Shown piece after piece: positions 52,846-60,854 of a stretch of DNA of 64,000 nucleotides (position 1 is its first letter; the number at the start of each line of letters is the position of its first letter). This stretch comes from Mycobacteriales bacterium (lineage in GTDB: Bacteria; Actinomycetota; Actinomycetes; JAFAQI01; DASSKL01), in the NCBI GenBank assembly GCA_035690485.1, contig DASSKL010000066.1, forward strand, positions 1 through 64,000, in the 5' to 3' direction. Made by a program: the position numbers and the translations under genes. The notes under the pieces are model-generated. The model saw nothing but the letters and a program-made list of their open reading frames with translations. It searched no databases and was not told the DNA's origin.

Positions 52846-53712
52846 ATGGACTCGTTCGAGGGGCGGCTCGCCGTCGTCACTGGCGGCGGCAGCGGCATGG
52901 GCCGCGAGCTTGTCGTGCAGCTGGCCCGGGAGGGGTGTGCGGTCGCCGCGTGCGACCTCAACCTCGAGGCCCTGCACGAGACGGTGCGGCTCGCGTCCGC
53001 CGAGGCGCCCGCCGGCCTCAAGATCACCGCCCACCGGTGCGACGTCTCCGACCCCGCGGCGGTCGACCGGTTCCGCGACGAGGTGCTGCGCGACCACGCG
53101 ACCGACCACGTCGACCTGCTGTTCAACAACGCCGGCATCGGGGGCGGCGGCAGCTTCGTCACCGCCGACCGCGGCGAGTGGGAGCGCACGTTCGGCGTGT
53201 GCTGGGGTGGCGTCTACAACTGCAGCCGCGCCTTTGTCCCGCTGCTCGTCGCGAGCGACGACGCCTACCTGGTCAACACGAGCAGCGTCAACGGCTTCTG
53301 GGCGCGACTCGCGCCGGGCGTGCCGCACACGGCCTACAGCAGCGCGAAGTTTGCGGTGAAGGGCTTCTCCGAGGCGCTGATCGAGGACTTCCGCGTCAAC
53401 GCCCCGCACGTCAAGGTCGCGGTCGTGATGCCCGGCCACATCGGCACCGACATCGTCGTCAACTCCCGCCGCGCGCACGGCGGCGGCGAGGTCGAGGCCG
53501 ACGTCGAGGCCATCGGCACGATGTTCCGCGACAGCGCGCCGACGTCGGCGGCGCAGGCGGCCACGATCATTCTCGACGGCGTACGTCGCGGCGCCTGGCG
53601 CATCCTGGTCGGCGACGACGCGCACGCGATCGACGAGGCGGTGCGGGCCGATCCGGAGGCGGCGTACGAGCCCGGCGTCAGCCTCGGCACGCTGCGCCTG
53701 CCCGCGTCCTGA
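52846..53712 (+). CDS. Short-chain dehydrogenase/reductase
   Basis: 288-aa classical SDR: TGGGSGMG cofactor motif, NNAGIGG, Ser in VNTSSVNGF, and YSSAKFAVKGFSEAL with the catalytic Tyr and Lys. The acidic residue after beta-2 (CDLNLE) favours NAD(H). The ATG at 52846 has GAGGAGG upstream. It precedes the LldD-like gene by 11 bp, so the two may act in sequence on a hydroxy/keto acid. The substrate is unknown. Confidence 0.88.
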   Translation: MDSFEGRLAVVTGGGSGMGRELVVQLAREGCAVAACDLNLEALHETVRLASAEAPAGLKITAHRCDVSDPAAVDRFRDEVLRDHATDHVDLLFNNAGIGGGGSFVTADRGEWERTFGVCWGGVYNCSRAFVPLLVASDDAYLVNTSSVNGFWARLAPGVPHTAYSSAKFAVKGFSEALIEDFRVNAPHVKVAVVMPGHIGTDIVVNSRRAHGGGEVEADVEAIGTMFRDSAPTSAAQAATIILDGVRRGAWRILVGDDAHAIDEAVRADPEAAYEPGVSLGTLRLPAS

Positions 53713-53723
53713 CCGGAGCTTGC

Positions 53724-54974
53724 ATGGCGAACCCGTTCAGGACCCTGCGGTCGGTCGTCCGGCTGGGTCCGGTCGAGACCGACCCGATCGAGCGGCGGCT
53801 GTCCCGTGCCGCGTCCGTCGCGGACCTGCGGCGCATCGCGAGGCGGCGGCTGCCCGGCGGGGTCTTCGACTACATCGACGGTGCCGCCGAGGACGAGCGC
53901 ACGCTGGCGGCCAACCAGGCGGCGTACGGCGCGGTGACCTACCGGCCACGAGTGCTGCGCGGCATCACCGAGGTCGACCTCTCCACGACGATTCTCGGCA
54001 AGCCGGCTGACTACCCGCTCGCCCTGGCCCCGACCGGCTTCACCCGCATCGCCGATCCCGCCGGGGAGCTCGCCGTCGCCCGGGCCGCTGCGCGCGCCGG
54101 CCTGCCCTACACGCTGTCCACGCTGAGCACCCGGTCGATCGAGGAGGTGCGCGCGGTCAGCGACGGGCGGCTGTGGTTCCAGGTCTACGCCTGGCGCGAT
54201 CGCGGGCTGGTCAAGGAGATGATCGACCGCGCTGCCGGCGCCCGCTACGAGGCGCTCGTGCTGACCGTCGACACCGCGGTGCTCGGCCGGCGTGAGCGCG
54301 ACGTCCGACGCGGCTTCTCGCTGCCACCGGCGATCGGTCTGGGGACGTTCGTCGACGGAGCGCTGCACCCCGGCTGGACCTGGCAGTTCGTGCGCAGCGA
54401 GCCGATCCGCTTCGCCAACGTCGTCGGCCGCGACGTCGGCGACGGCGCCTCGCCGGTGACGCTGTCCGACTACATCAACACGCAGTTCGACCCCGGCCTG
54501 TCCTGGGACGACGTCGACTGGCTGCGCTCGGTGTGGCACGGCCCGGTGCTGGTCAAGGGCATCCAGACCGTCGAGGACGCCAGGATCGCCGCCGACGCCG
54601 GTGTCGACGCGATCGTGCTGTCCAACCACGGCGGCCGGCAGCTCGACGGCGCGCCCGCGACGCTGCCGCTGGTCGCGCCGGTGGCGGACGCGGTCGGCGG
54701 GCGCACGGAGATCATCTGCGACGGCGGCGTACGCCGGGGCAGCGACATCCTCAAGGCGGTGGCCCTCGGCGCCACCGCCTGCATGGCCGGCCGCGCCTAC
54801 CTCTACGGCCTCGGTGCCGCCGGCGAGCGCGGCGTCGATCGGGTGCTCGAGTGGTTCCGGGCGGACCTCGCCCGCACCATGAGCCTGGTCGGCGCGGCAA
54901 GCGTCGCGGACCTGAATCGTTCGTTGGTGGAGGCCGCCTTCGAGCGGGCGGCCTTCAGCTCACCCAGGACTTGA
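53724..54974 (+). CDS. FMN-dependent alpha-hydroxy-acid dehydrogenase (L-lactate dehydrogenase LldD-like)
   Basis: 416-aa FMN TIM-barrel enzyme. Family motifs: FDYIDGAAEDERTL at the N-terminus, ALAPTGFTRI, LTVDTAVLGRRERDVR, VLSNHGGRQLDGAP with the catalytic His near 303, and CDGGVRRGSDILKA. It oxidises an L-2-hydroxy acid such as lactate, passing electrons to quinone or oxygen. MftD belongs to the same superfamily, but this protein keeps lactate-dehydrogenase-type signatures. The ATG at 53724 has GGAG upstream. The 3' end overlaps the convergent LLM gene by 20 bp. Confidence 0.9.
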   Translation: MANPFRTLRSVVRLGPVETDPIERRLSRAASVADLRRIARRRLPGGVFDYIDGAAEDERTLAANQAAYGAVTYRPRVLRGITEVDLSTTILGKPADYPLALAPTGFTRIADPAGELAVARAAARAGLPYTLSTLSTRSIEEVRAVSDGRLWFQVYAWRDRGLVKEMIDRAAGARYEALVLTVDTAVLGRRERDVRRGFSLPPAIGLGTFVDGALHPGWTWQFVRSEPIRFANVVGRDVGDGASPVTLSDYINTQFDPGLSWDDVDWLRSVWHGPVLVKGIQTVEDARIAADAGVDAIVLSNHGGRQLDGAPATLPLVAPVADAVGGRTEIICDGGVRRGSDILKAVALGATACMAGRAYLYGLGAAGERGVDRVLEWFRADLARTMSLVGAASVADLNRSLVEAAFERAAFSSPRT

Positions 54975-55989
54975 CCTTCTCGATCAGCGCCAGCGGGTCA
55001 TCACCGACCGGGTTCACCGTGAGCCGGGTCACGCCGGCGTCCCGGTAGGCCTGGATGCGCTCGCGCACCCGGCCTTCGTCACCGACGAGCGCCGTGGCGG
55101 CGAGGTAGTCGTCGGGCACCAGCGCTTCGGCCTCGGACTTCTGTCCGGACAGGTAGAGGTTCTGGATCCGCTCGGCCTCGTCCTCGTAGCCGTAGCGCCG
55201 GAACACGTTGTTGTAGAAGTTGCGACCCTTGGCGCCCATGCCACCGACGTACAGCGCCGTCATCGGGCGGGCCGCGTCGCGCAGCTTGCGGGCGGTGTCC
55301 TCGTCGCAGATCGACAGCGTGCCGCCCGCGACGATCTGCAGCGGCTCGAGCGAGGAGTCGCGCCGGGCCAGGCCGCGGTCGAGGTCGGCCTTCCAGATGT
55401 CGGCCTTGTCGGGGTGGAAGAACGCCGGCAGCCAGCCGTCGGCGAGCTGGGCGGTCATCTCGACGTTCTTCGGGCCGAGCGAAGCGATGTAGATCGGGAT
55501 GCTGTCGCGCACCGGATGGTTGATGATCTTCAGCGGCTTGCCCAGCCCGGTGCCCTGGCCCTCGGGGAGCGGCAAATGGTAGGCCTCGCCGTCGTAGGCG
55601 ACCCGCTCGCGCTTCCAGACCAGGCGGCAGATGTCGATGACCTCGCGGGTGCGGGTGAGCGGCTTGTCGTAGGGCACGCCGTGCCAGCCTTCGATGACCT
55701 GCGGTCCCGACGTGCCGAGGCCGAGCACGAACCGGCCGCCGGACACCGCGTCGAGACCGGCGGCGGTCATCGCGGTCAGCGTCGGCGTGCGCGAGTAGAT
55801 CGGCAGGATGCCGGACGCGAGCTCGGCGCGCTCGGTGTGCGCGGCGAGGTAGCCGAGGATCGACACGGCGTCGAAGCTGTAGAGCTCGGCCACCCAGATC
55901 ATGTCGATGCCGGCGGCTTCCAGGTCCTTCGCCCTGCGCGCCGCCTGCTTGGGGTCGCCGGTGTAGCCGAGACCGGTGGACAGCTTCAC
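54955..55989 (-). CDS. LLM-class (probably F420-dependent) oxidoreductase, second Rv3520c-like copy
   Basis: 344-aa close paralogue of the product of 27174-28202: DMIWVAELYSFDAVS, GILPIYSRTPTL, GLGTSGPQVIEGWHGVPYDKPLTRTRE (short blocks shared almost residue for residue) and LYVGGMGAKGRNFYNN. The ATG at 55989 is used. F420 is inferred from the family. No SDR is fused to its reading unit here, but an SDR and a hydroxyacid oxidase lie just beyond its 3' end. Confidence 0.9.
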   Translation of the reverse strand: MKLSTGLGYTGDPKQAARRAKDLEAAGIDMIWVAELYSFDAVSILGYLAAHTERAELASGILPIYSRTPTLTAMTAAGLDAVSGGRFVLGLGTSGPQVIEGWHGVPYDKPLTRTREVIDICRLVWKRERVAYDGEAYHLPLPEGQGTGLGKPLKIINHPVRDSIPIYIASLGPKNVEMTAQLADGWLPAFFHPDKADIWKADLDRGLARRDSSLEPLQIVAGGTLSICDEDTARKLRDAARPMTALYVGGMGAKGRNFYNNVFRRYGYEDEAERIQNLYLSGQKSEAEALVPDDYLAATALVGDEGRVRERIQAYRDAGVTRLTVNPVGDDPLALIEKVKSWVS

Positions 55990-56038
55990 GCGCTCCTCCT
56001 GTGACGCGACGGTGCGGGCACTGTACGACGGGACGTGG

Positions 56039-56425
56039 TCAGCGCCGCGACCACAGCTTGCGGCTGTAGAGCGTGAGGTTGTGGAAGATCCACGAGTTGA
56101 CCAGCACGGCGAGCGGGCGCTCGCCGGACTCGTCGACGGCGACCTCGACGTCGTAGTCGCCGATCTTCCCGGCGCGGATGCCGTCGCCGGTCGTCGGTCC
56201 CACCAGGGCGATCTCGGCCGCGATCGCCGGTGTCACCAGCAGCGCCAGAGGCTGCACGATGCCTTCGGGTGTCACCGCGCTGACGCAGGCGATCTCCGCG
56301 TCGCTACCGAGCACTCCGCGCATGACCGCCATCAGCCGGCCGGGTTGGCGCAGCCGCTCGCGCAGCTTCGGCCAGAGCTCTCGCTCGGTCTCGTCGAGCC
56401 CCAGAGCGGAGTGCGCGCCACACAT
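56039..56425 (-). CDS. Hypothetical protein
   Basis: 128-aa protein beginning MCGAHSALGLDETERELW, with an alternating beta-strand pattern (VQPLALLVTPAIAAEIALVG, YDVEVAVDES) and a basic C-terminus. No family recognised. It sits 6 bp after the PPOX-type gene on the same strand, so the two form a likely operon. Confidence 0.6.
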   Translation of the reverse strand: MCGAHSALGLDETERELWPKLRERLRQPGRLMAVMRGVLGSDAEIACVSAVTPEGIVQPLALLVTPAIAAEIALVGPTTGDGIRAGKIGDYDVEVAVDESGERPLAVLVNSWIFHNLTLYSRKLWSRR

Positions 56426-56431
56426 GGCTCG

Positions 56432-56926
56432 TCAGCGGCCGAGCTGTTCCAGTGAAGCGGCGCCCTTGCGGTGGTCCCAGGAGACGACCTTCTCGACCTG
56501 GACGCGGACGGTGACGCGCTGGTGGGCCAGCTTGCGGATGTGCGCCAGCGCCTCCTCCGGCAGTGGCACCGGGCTGTAGCGGGTGAACAGCGTGCACCCT
56601 GCGGCGACCGAGCTCTCGTAGCCGTCGTCGACGTCGGCGTAGCCGCGCAGCAGCACGGCGCGGAACTCCTCCACGCTGTTGCCGCGCTCGACGAGCACGC
56701 TGATCCGCGCGTCGCGACGCAGGTTCGCCACCTTCTGCGACTCACCGTCGGTCCAGAAGGACACCTGCCCGTCGAGGAGCATGTAGCTGAGCGGCACGAC
56801 GTGCGGCCAGCCGTCGGCCCCGCAGGTCGCCACCTGGGCGCGACGGCCCTCGCCGAGGAACGCCGTCACCTCGTCGTCGGACATCGCCAGGGACTGGCGT
56901 ACGGACGGCTGCGCGGTCTCGGTCAC
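56432..56926 (-). CDS. Pyridoxamine-5'-phosphate-oxidase-like flavin/F420 protein
   Basis: 164-aa split beta-barrel protein. GRRAQVATCGADGWPHVVPL is the cofactor-binding start, followed by VSFWTDGESQKVANLRRDAR and ISVLVERG, the usual PPOX-class pattern. Members bind FMN, F420 or heme; which one is not clear. The GTG at 56926 is preferred to the long upstream frame, which overlaps the divergent hydratase gene. Confidence 0.82.
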   Translation of the reverse strand: MTETAQPSVRQSLAMSDDEVTAFLGEGRRAQVATCGADGWPHVVPLSYMLLDGQVSFWTDGESQKVANLRRDARISVLVERGNSVEEFRAVLLRGYADVDDGYESSVAAGCTLFTRYSPVPLPEEALAHIRKLAHQRVTVRVQVEKVVSWDHRKGAASLEQLGR

Positions 56927-57008
56927 CAGGCGATGCTGTCGGACGCCCGCGCTCGAGGCAACAACCGTCTGGGATGCTGGCGGCCGTTGCACCGACGGGA
57001 GGCGTTCC

Positions 57009-57749
57009 GTGACCGGCACTGAAGCGCTCGTGCTCCGTGAGGATGCCGACGGCGTCGCGACCCTCACGCTCAACCGGCCCGACAAGCTCAACGCCTTGAC
57101 CCCGGCCCTGTTCGTCGAGCTGCGTGCGCAGATCGACGCGCTGGCTGCGCAGGCGAGCAGCGTCGGCTGCGTGGTGCTGACCGGTGCCGGTCGCGCGTTC
57201 TGCGCCGGCAACGACCTCGCCGCGATCGCCGCCCGCGAGCAGGCGCCGACACCGCACTACCAGGCGGAGACGATCGACGCACTCGAGTCGCTGCCCCAGC
57301 CGGTGATCGCGAAGGTGCGCGGCTACTGCTTCACCGGTGGCCTGGAGCTCGCCCTCGGCTGCGATCTCGTGGTCGCCGCCGAGTCGGCGGTCTTCGGTGA
57401 CACGCACGGCAAGTGGGGACTGGTGCCCGTGTGGGGCATGTCGGTGCGGCTGCCCGAGCGCGTGGGCCGCGCGACCGCGAAGGACCTGATGTTCACCGGC
57501 CGGCGGGTCGACGGGGTCGAGGCACTGCGGATCGGCCTCGCCGACCGTTGCGTGCCCGACGGCGGGCTCGACGCCGCTGTCGCCGGGCTCGCCGCCGAGA
57601 TCGTCGGCAACAGCTGGGGCACCAGCCGGATCGACAAGCAGCTGCTGGCCGCGAGCGCGCGGATGGAGCGGCGGGAGGCGCTGCTGCACGAGCGCAGCGC
57701 GCCCTTCGGGCTGCCCGACGACATGGCCGAGCGGATGGCCGCCCGTTGA
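57009..57749 (+). CDS. Enoyl-CoA hydratase/isomerase-family protein
   Basis: 246-aa crotonase-fold protein: LTLNRPDKLNAL, oxyanion-hole segments FCAGNDLAAI and VRGYCFTGGLELALGCDLVV, then FGDTHGKWGLVPVWGMSVRLP. The usual Glu pair of hydratases is not evident in the last segment, so the reaction may not be hydration. The GTG at 57009 has GGGAGG upstream. Its likely role is in acyl-CoA breakdown. Confidence 0.88.
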   Translation: MTGTEALVLREDADGVATLTLNRPDKLNALTPALFVELRAQIDALAAQASSVGCVVLTGAGRAFCAGNDLAAIAAREQAPTPHYQAETIDALESLPQPVIAKVRGYCFTGGLELALGCDLVVAAESAVFGDTHGKWGLVPVWGMSVRLPERVGRATAKDLMFTGRRVDGVEALRIGLADRCVPDGGLDAAVAGLAAEIVGNSWGTSRIDKQLLAASARMERREALLHERSAPFGLPDDMAERMAAR

Positions 57750-57789
57750 CAACGCCCGACGGGTCGCTGCACCTGGTAGACAGGCGCGC

Positions 57790-58443
57790 GTGACCATCCA
57801 CGCGGTCGTCTTCGACTACGGCGGCACCCTCACCGAGCCCTACCGCACGGCCTTCCGCCCGGAGTACTACGAGGAGCGCGGGCTCGACATGCTCGCGCTG
57901 CGCGAGGTGCTCGCACCCCTGCTCGGTCACGACGGCGACGCGGCCGACGTCCTCGCCCATCGGTGCGAGCGCGGCGAGGTGGAGCTGTCGGAGATGGTCG
58001 CCGCGCTCGAGGCCCGGGTGCCCGGCGCGGGAGCGCTGTTCGACCCGAAGGACTCGCCGTTCTCCGTGCTGGAGCTGAATCCCGACATGGTCGCCCTGGC
58101 CGGCGACGTACGCCGTGCCGGGCTGAAGGTCGGTGTGCTGTCCAACATCTTCCAGGGCATGGACGGCGGCTACCAGCTGGACCCGGACGAGTGGGACGCG
58201 ATCGTGCTCTCGTGCCGGGTCGGCATGCGCAAGCCCAACCCGGCCGTCTACCGCCACGTGTGCGAGCTCATCGGCGTGGCGCCGCGCGAGGTGCTCTACC
58301 TCGACGACTTCGAGGCGATGTGCGCCGGCGCCTCCGCCGTCGGCATGACCGCGATCCGGGTCCGCGACCACAAGGCCGCGGTCGCCGAGGCGCGCGGGCT
58401 GCTGGGGCTCCCTGCGACTACGGCCGGCGGATCGCTGCGCTGA
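57790..58443 (+). CDS. HAD-superfamily hydrolase
   Basis: 217-aa phosphatase-like protein. Motif I is VFDYGGTLT (nucleophile Asp; the second position is Gly rather than Asp), motif II VGVLSNIF, Lys in GMRKPNPAVY, and motif IV LYLDDFEAMC. The cap fits the HAD-IA type. The substrate is unknown. The GTG at 57790 is 40 bp after the hydratase stop. The 3' end overlaps the convergent anti-sigma gene by 26 bp. Confidence 0.87.
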   Translation: MTIHAVVFDYGGTLTEPYRTAFRPEYYEERGLDMLALREVLAPLLGHDGDAADVLAHRCERGEVELSEMVAALEARVPGAGALFDPKDSPFSVLELNPDMVALAGDVRRAGLKVGVLSNIFQGMDGGYQLDPDEWDAIVLSCRVGMRKPNPAVYRHVCELIGVAPREVLYLDDFEAMCAGASAVGMTAIRVRDHKAAVAEARGLLGLPATTAGGSLR

Positions 58444-58870
58444 TCCGGCGGGCGGCCTGCCAGCCGGCCCAGCCCACCCCGGTCCCGGCCAGCGCGGCCC
58501 CGGTCAGCAGGACTGCCGACAGCACCGGCCGGGCCCCGCTGACCGCCCCGCGCACGGGCACGGCCGCGCGTTCGCGCCAGCCGCGCCGCTCGACCTGGGC
58601 CAGCAGCGTGTCGAGCAGCTCGGGGGGCGGGCCGTCGTCGGGTGCGGGGGCGAACGCCGACTGCATCCGCCGGTGCAGGTCGAGAGACGCCTGGCACGAC
58701 GTACATCTCTTCAGGTGCTGATGTACGGCGCGCCGGCGCAGGCCTCCCAGCCGGCCGTCGGCGTACGCCGGCAGGGTGGCCTGCACCTCGCGGCAGATGC
58801 GGGGCACGTCGTTGCCCGCTCCCGCGGCGCCGGTGTCGGCGACCGTCTCTCCGCGCCGTCGCCACCTCAT
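58418..58870 (-). CDS. Zinc-binding anti-sigma factor
   Basis: 150-aa membrane protein. The cytoplasmic zf-HC2-type domain has ICREVQATLPAYADGRL then HQHLKRCTSC (HxxxCxxC). A single transmembrane segment VLSAVLLTGAALAGTGVGWAG lies near the C-terminus, with almost no external domain. It should hold the sigma factor encoded just upstream; the two genes overlap by 4 bp (ATGA). Confidence 0.85.
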   Translation of the reverse strand: MRWRRRGETVADTGAAGAGNDVPRICREVQATLPAYADGRLGGLRRRAVHQHLKRCTSCQASLDLHRRMQSAFAPAPDDGPPPELLDTLLAQVERRGWRERAAVPVRGAVSGARPVLSAVLLTGAALAGTGVGWAGWQAARRISAAIRRP

Positions 58871-59541
58871 GTCTGTCCCTCCAGCTCGTGCCGCAGCTGC
58901 TCGTGGGCCCGGAAGAGCCGCACCTTGACCGCCGACTCCGTGATGCCCAGGAACGTCGCCACTTCCTTGGTGGACAGGCCCTCCACGTCGCGCAGGACGA
59001 CGACCGACCGCAGGGTCGGCGAGAGCCGGTTGAGCGCCTTCGACAGCTCGGCCCGGTCGTGTGCGGACTCCGCGAGCTCCACCGGGCCGACGGAGGAGTC
59101 GGCCAGCTCCGCGGCCCGCTCGTCCCCGGGGACCGCGAACGCCTCCGCCCCGGCGATCCCGCCGCGTTCACGCCCCTTGCCGCGCCGCTCCAGCAGGTCG
59201 AGGCAGACGTTGACGGTCACGCGGTGCAGCCAGGTCGCGAAGGCCGCGTCGCCGCGGAAGGCGACCATCGCCCGCATCACCTTGACGAACACCTCCTGCG
59301 TCGCGTCGGCCGCGTCGTTCTCGTCACCGACGAGCCGTCGGGCCAGCCGGTAGACGTCGGCGTACGTCGCCCGGATCAGCGCGTCGAGCGCGCCCGGCTC
59401 TCCACGCTGGCAGGCACGCACCAGCTCGCTGTCGACGTGCACCGAGTTGGACCTCCCAGCCGAGGTGTCGGTTACCTGTGTAACCGATTCGGCGGCCGCA
59501 CCGTCGAATCTGTCGAGCGGCACAAGGGTTGCCGCCGACAT
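58867..59541 (-). CDS. ECF RNA polymerase sigma factor
   Basis: Sigma-70-family factor of up to 224 aa. Region 2 is ATYADVYRLARRLVGDENDAADATQEVFVKV (short blocks YRLARRLVGD and ATQEVFVKVM), with TWLHRVTVNVCLD. Region 4 is LSPTLRSVVVLRDVEGLSTKEV then GITESAVKVRLFRA. The ATG at 59541 gives a 35-residue leader; the GTG at 59439 (VHVDSELVRACQRGE) is an equally good start. It is paired with an anti-sigma factor. Its regulon is unknown. Confidence 0.9.
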   Translation of the reverse strand: MSAATLVPLDRFDGAAAESVTQVTDTSAGRSNSVHVDSELVRACQRGEPGALDALIRATYADVYRLARRLVGDENDAADATQEVFVKVMRAMVAFRGDAAFATWLHRVTVNVCLDLLERRGKGRERGGIAGAEAFAVPGDERAAELADSSVGPVELAESAHDRAELSKALNRLSPTLRSVVVLRDVEGLSTKEVATFLGITESAVKVRLFRAHEQLRHELEGQT

Positions 59542-59558
59542 CGGCTCAGGAGGCCGTG

Positions 59559-59831
59559 ATGGACATCGCCGTACTGTTCGGGTTCGCGCTTGCGATGGGC
59601 GTGCTCATGCAGGTCGTCCGTGAGGTCGTGCCCGTGCACATCCCCACGGCGCTCACGCACACCACCGCCGTCGCCCTCGCGATCGGGCTGAGCTACGGGC
59701 TGGACTACTCGCTGTTCGACGGCGCCCGCCAGGGGTGGCTGCAGTGGGTCACCACCGGCCTCGTGCTCGTCGGGCTCGGGGAGTTCCTGCGGCACGCGCT
59801 GGAGACCGTCGCGGGGCGGCGTACCGCCTGA
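59559..59831 (+). CDS. Small hypothetical membrane protein
   Basis: 90-aa protein with three hydrophobic stretches (IAVLFGFALAMGVLMQVVR, ALTHTTAVALAIGLSYGLDY, WVTTGLVLVGLGEFLRHAL). No family recognised. The ATG at 59559 has AGGAGG 6 nt upstream. It is divergent from the sigma factor gene, 17 bp apart, so promoter elements overlap. Confidence 0.65.
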   Translation: MDIAVLFGFALAMGVLMQVVREVVPVHIPTALTHTTAVALAIGLSYGLDYSLFDGARQGWLQWVTTGLVLVGLGEFLRHALETVAGRRTA

Positions 59832-59846
59832 CGTCTTCTGCTGCGA

Positions 59847-59888
59847 CGCGCGGCCGGCGCGGCACTTCGGTGCCCGACCGGCCGCGCG
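59847..59888. terminator. Rho-independent-type terminator between convergent genes
   Basis: 11-bp stem CGCGCGGCCGG/CCGGCCGCGCG with an inner GGCAC-TTCG-GTGCC hairpin in its loop, followed by TTTGT on the plus strand. It lies between the convergent genes ending at 59831 and 59910. Confidence 0.75.
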
Positions 59889-59909
59889 TTTGTCCGCCCG
59901 CGAGGTTTG

Positions 59910-60380
59910 TCAGGTAGCGAGCGTCACGCCGAGAGCCAGCAGGGCCAGGCTGAGCAGCGCGATCAGGCCTCGCAGCGCCCCGGCGCGAGCAGCGCCGGCG
60001 CCGACTCGGGCCGCGAAGCCGGCGTCGCCCGCGGACTCCAGCGATCGGCGGCGCAGCCGGGTCATGCGTCGCGCCTGGGCCATGCCGATCGCTAGCGTTG
60101 CGGCCAAAGCGGCCGCGACCACCACGGTGGCGATGATCGTGCCGCTCCAGGAGCGGCCGTAGAGCAGCGTCGCACCCGTGGCATAGGCCAGTGCGAGCGC
60201 CGCGGTGCCGACGATGCCGTAGGTGCGGCCGAGGCCGCGGAAGAAGTCGACTCGCGCCGCGGGGTCCAGGGTGCGCGTGGCCACGCGAGCGACGAGGGCG
60301 ATGGCGAACAGCCCGCCGACCCAGATGCAGGTCGCGAAGATCAGCGCACCCGTGAGGGCGGCCGTGGAGGTGCCGGACAT
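59910..60380 (-). CDS. Hypothetical membrane protein
   Basis: 156-aa protein with four predicted helices (GALIFATCIWVGGLFAIALV, YGIVGTAALALAYATGATLL, IIATVVVAAALAATLAIGMA, LIALLSLALLALGVTL). No motif recognised. The ATG at 60380 starts just before the first helix. It lies 10 bp after osmC on the same strand, a probable two-gene unit. Confidence 0.65.
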   Translation of the reverse strand: MSGTSTAALTGALIFATCIWVGGLFAIALVARVATRTLDPAARVDFFRGLGRTYGIVGTAALALAYATGATLLYGRSWSGTIIATVVVAAALAATLAIGMAQARRMTRLRRRSLESAGDAGFAARVGAGAARAGALRGLIALLSLALLALGVTLAT

Positions 60381-60390
60381 CGCCGCGGAC

Positions 60391-60828
60391 CTACTCCAGC
60401 GCCGCGTCCACGGTGATCTTCGCGCCGGCGAACAGGCGCGAGATCGGGCACAGCGCCTTCGCGTCATCGACGGCGGCGTCGAAGCCGCCCGCGTCCAGGC
60501 CGGGCACCTTCGCTCTGACGACGAGCGCGGAGGACACGACGGTCGGTTTGCCGTCGACCTCGTCGAGCGTCACGGTCGAGGTGACCACCAGCTGCTCGGG
60601 CTCCGCCTTGCGTTCGCCGAGGCACAGGCTCAGGGCCATCGCGAAGCAGGACGAGTGGGCGGCGGCGGCGAGCTCCTCGGGGCTGGTCTTGCCACCGGGC
60701 GCTTCGGTGCGCGCGGCCCAGGTGACCGGCAGCGGCTCGAACGCACCGCTGTCGGGCCGGATGCTGCCGTTGCCGCGGGCGAGGCTGCCCGTCCAGGTCG
60801 TGGTGGCGCTGCGATCGGCGATCGGCAT
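60391..60828 (-). CDS. osmC: OsmC-family peroxiredoxin
   Basis: 145-aa thiol peroxidase that reduces organic hydroperoxides. The two active-site cysteines are in SPEELAAAAHSSCFAMAL and KALCPISRLF, and the N-terminal W-T-G-S-L pattern is present. The ATG at 60828 is used. It follows aconitase on the same strand with a 26-bp gap, a combination consistent with protecting an oxidation-sensitive iron-sulfur enzyme, though that link is inference. Confidence 0.93.
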   Translation of the reverse strand: MPIADRSATTTWTGSLARGNGSIRPDSGAFEPLPVTWAARTEAPGGKTSPEELAAAAHSSCFAMALSLCLGERKAEPEQLVVTSTVTLDEVDGKPTVVSSALVVRAKVPGLDAGGFDAAVDDAKALCPISRLFAGAKITVDAALE

Positions 60829-60854
60829 GCGGTGTTCCTCCTCGGAGTCGTGGG

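Noticed and set aside
53724-54974. LldD-like flavoprotein as the missing MftD
   Set aside because: It belongs to the same superfamily but carries the lactate-dehydrogenase signatures (IDGAAEDERTL, SNHGGRQLDG), and its neighbours are an SDR and an LLM oxidoreductase rather than mft genes.
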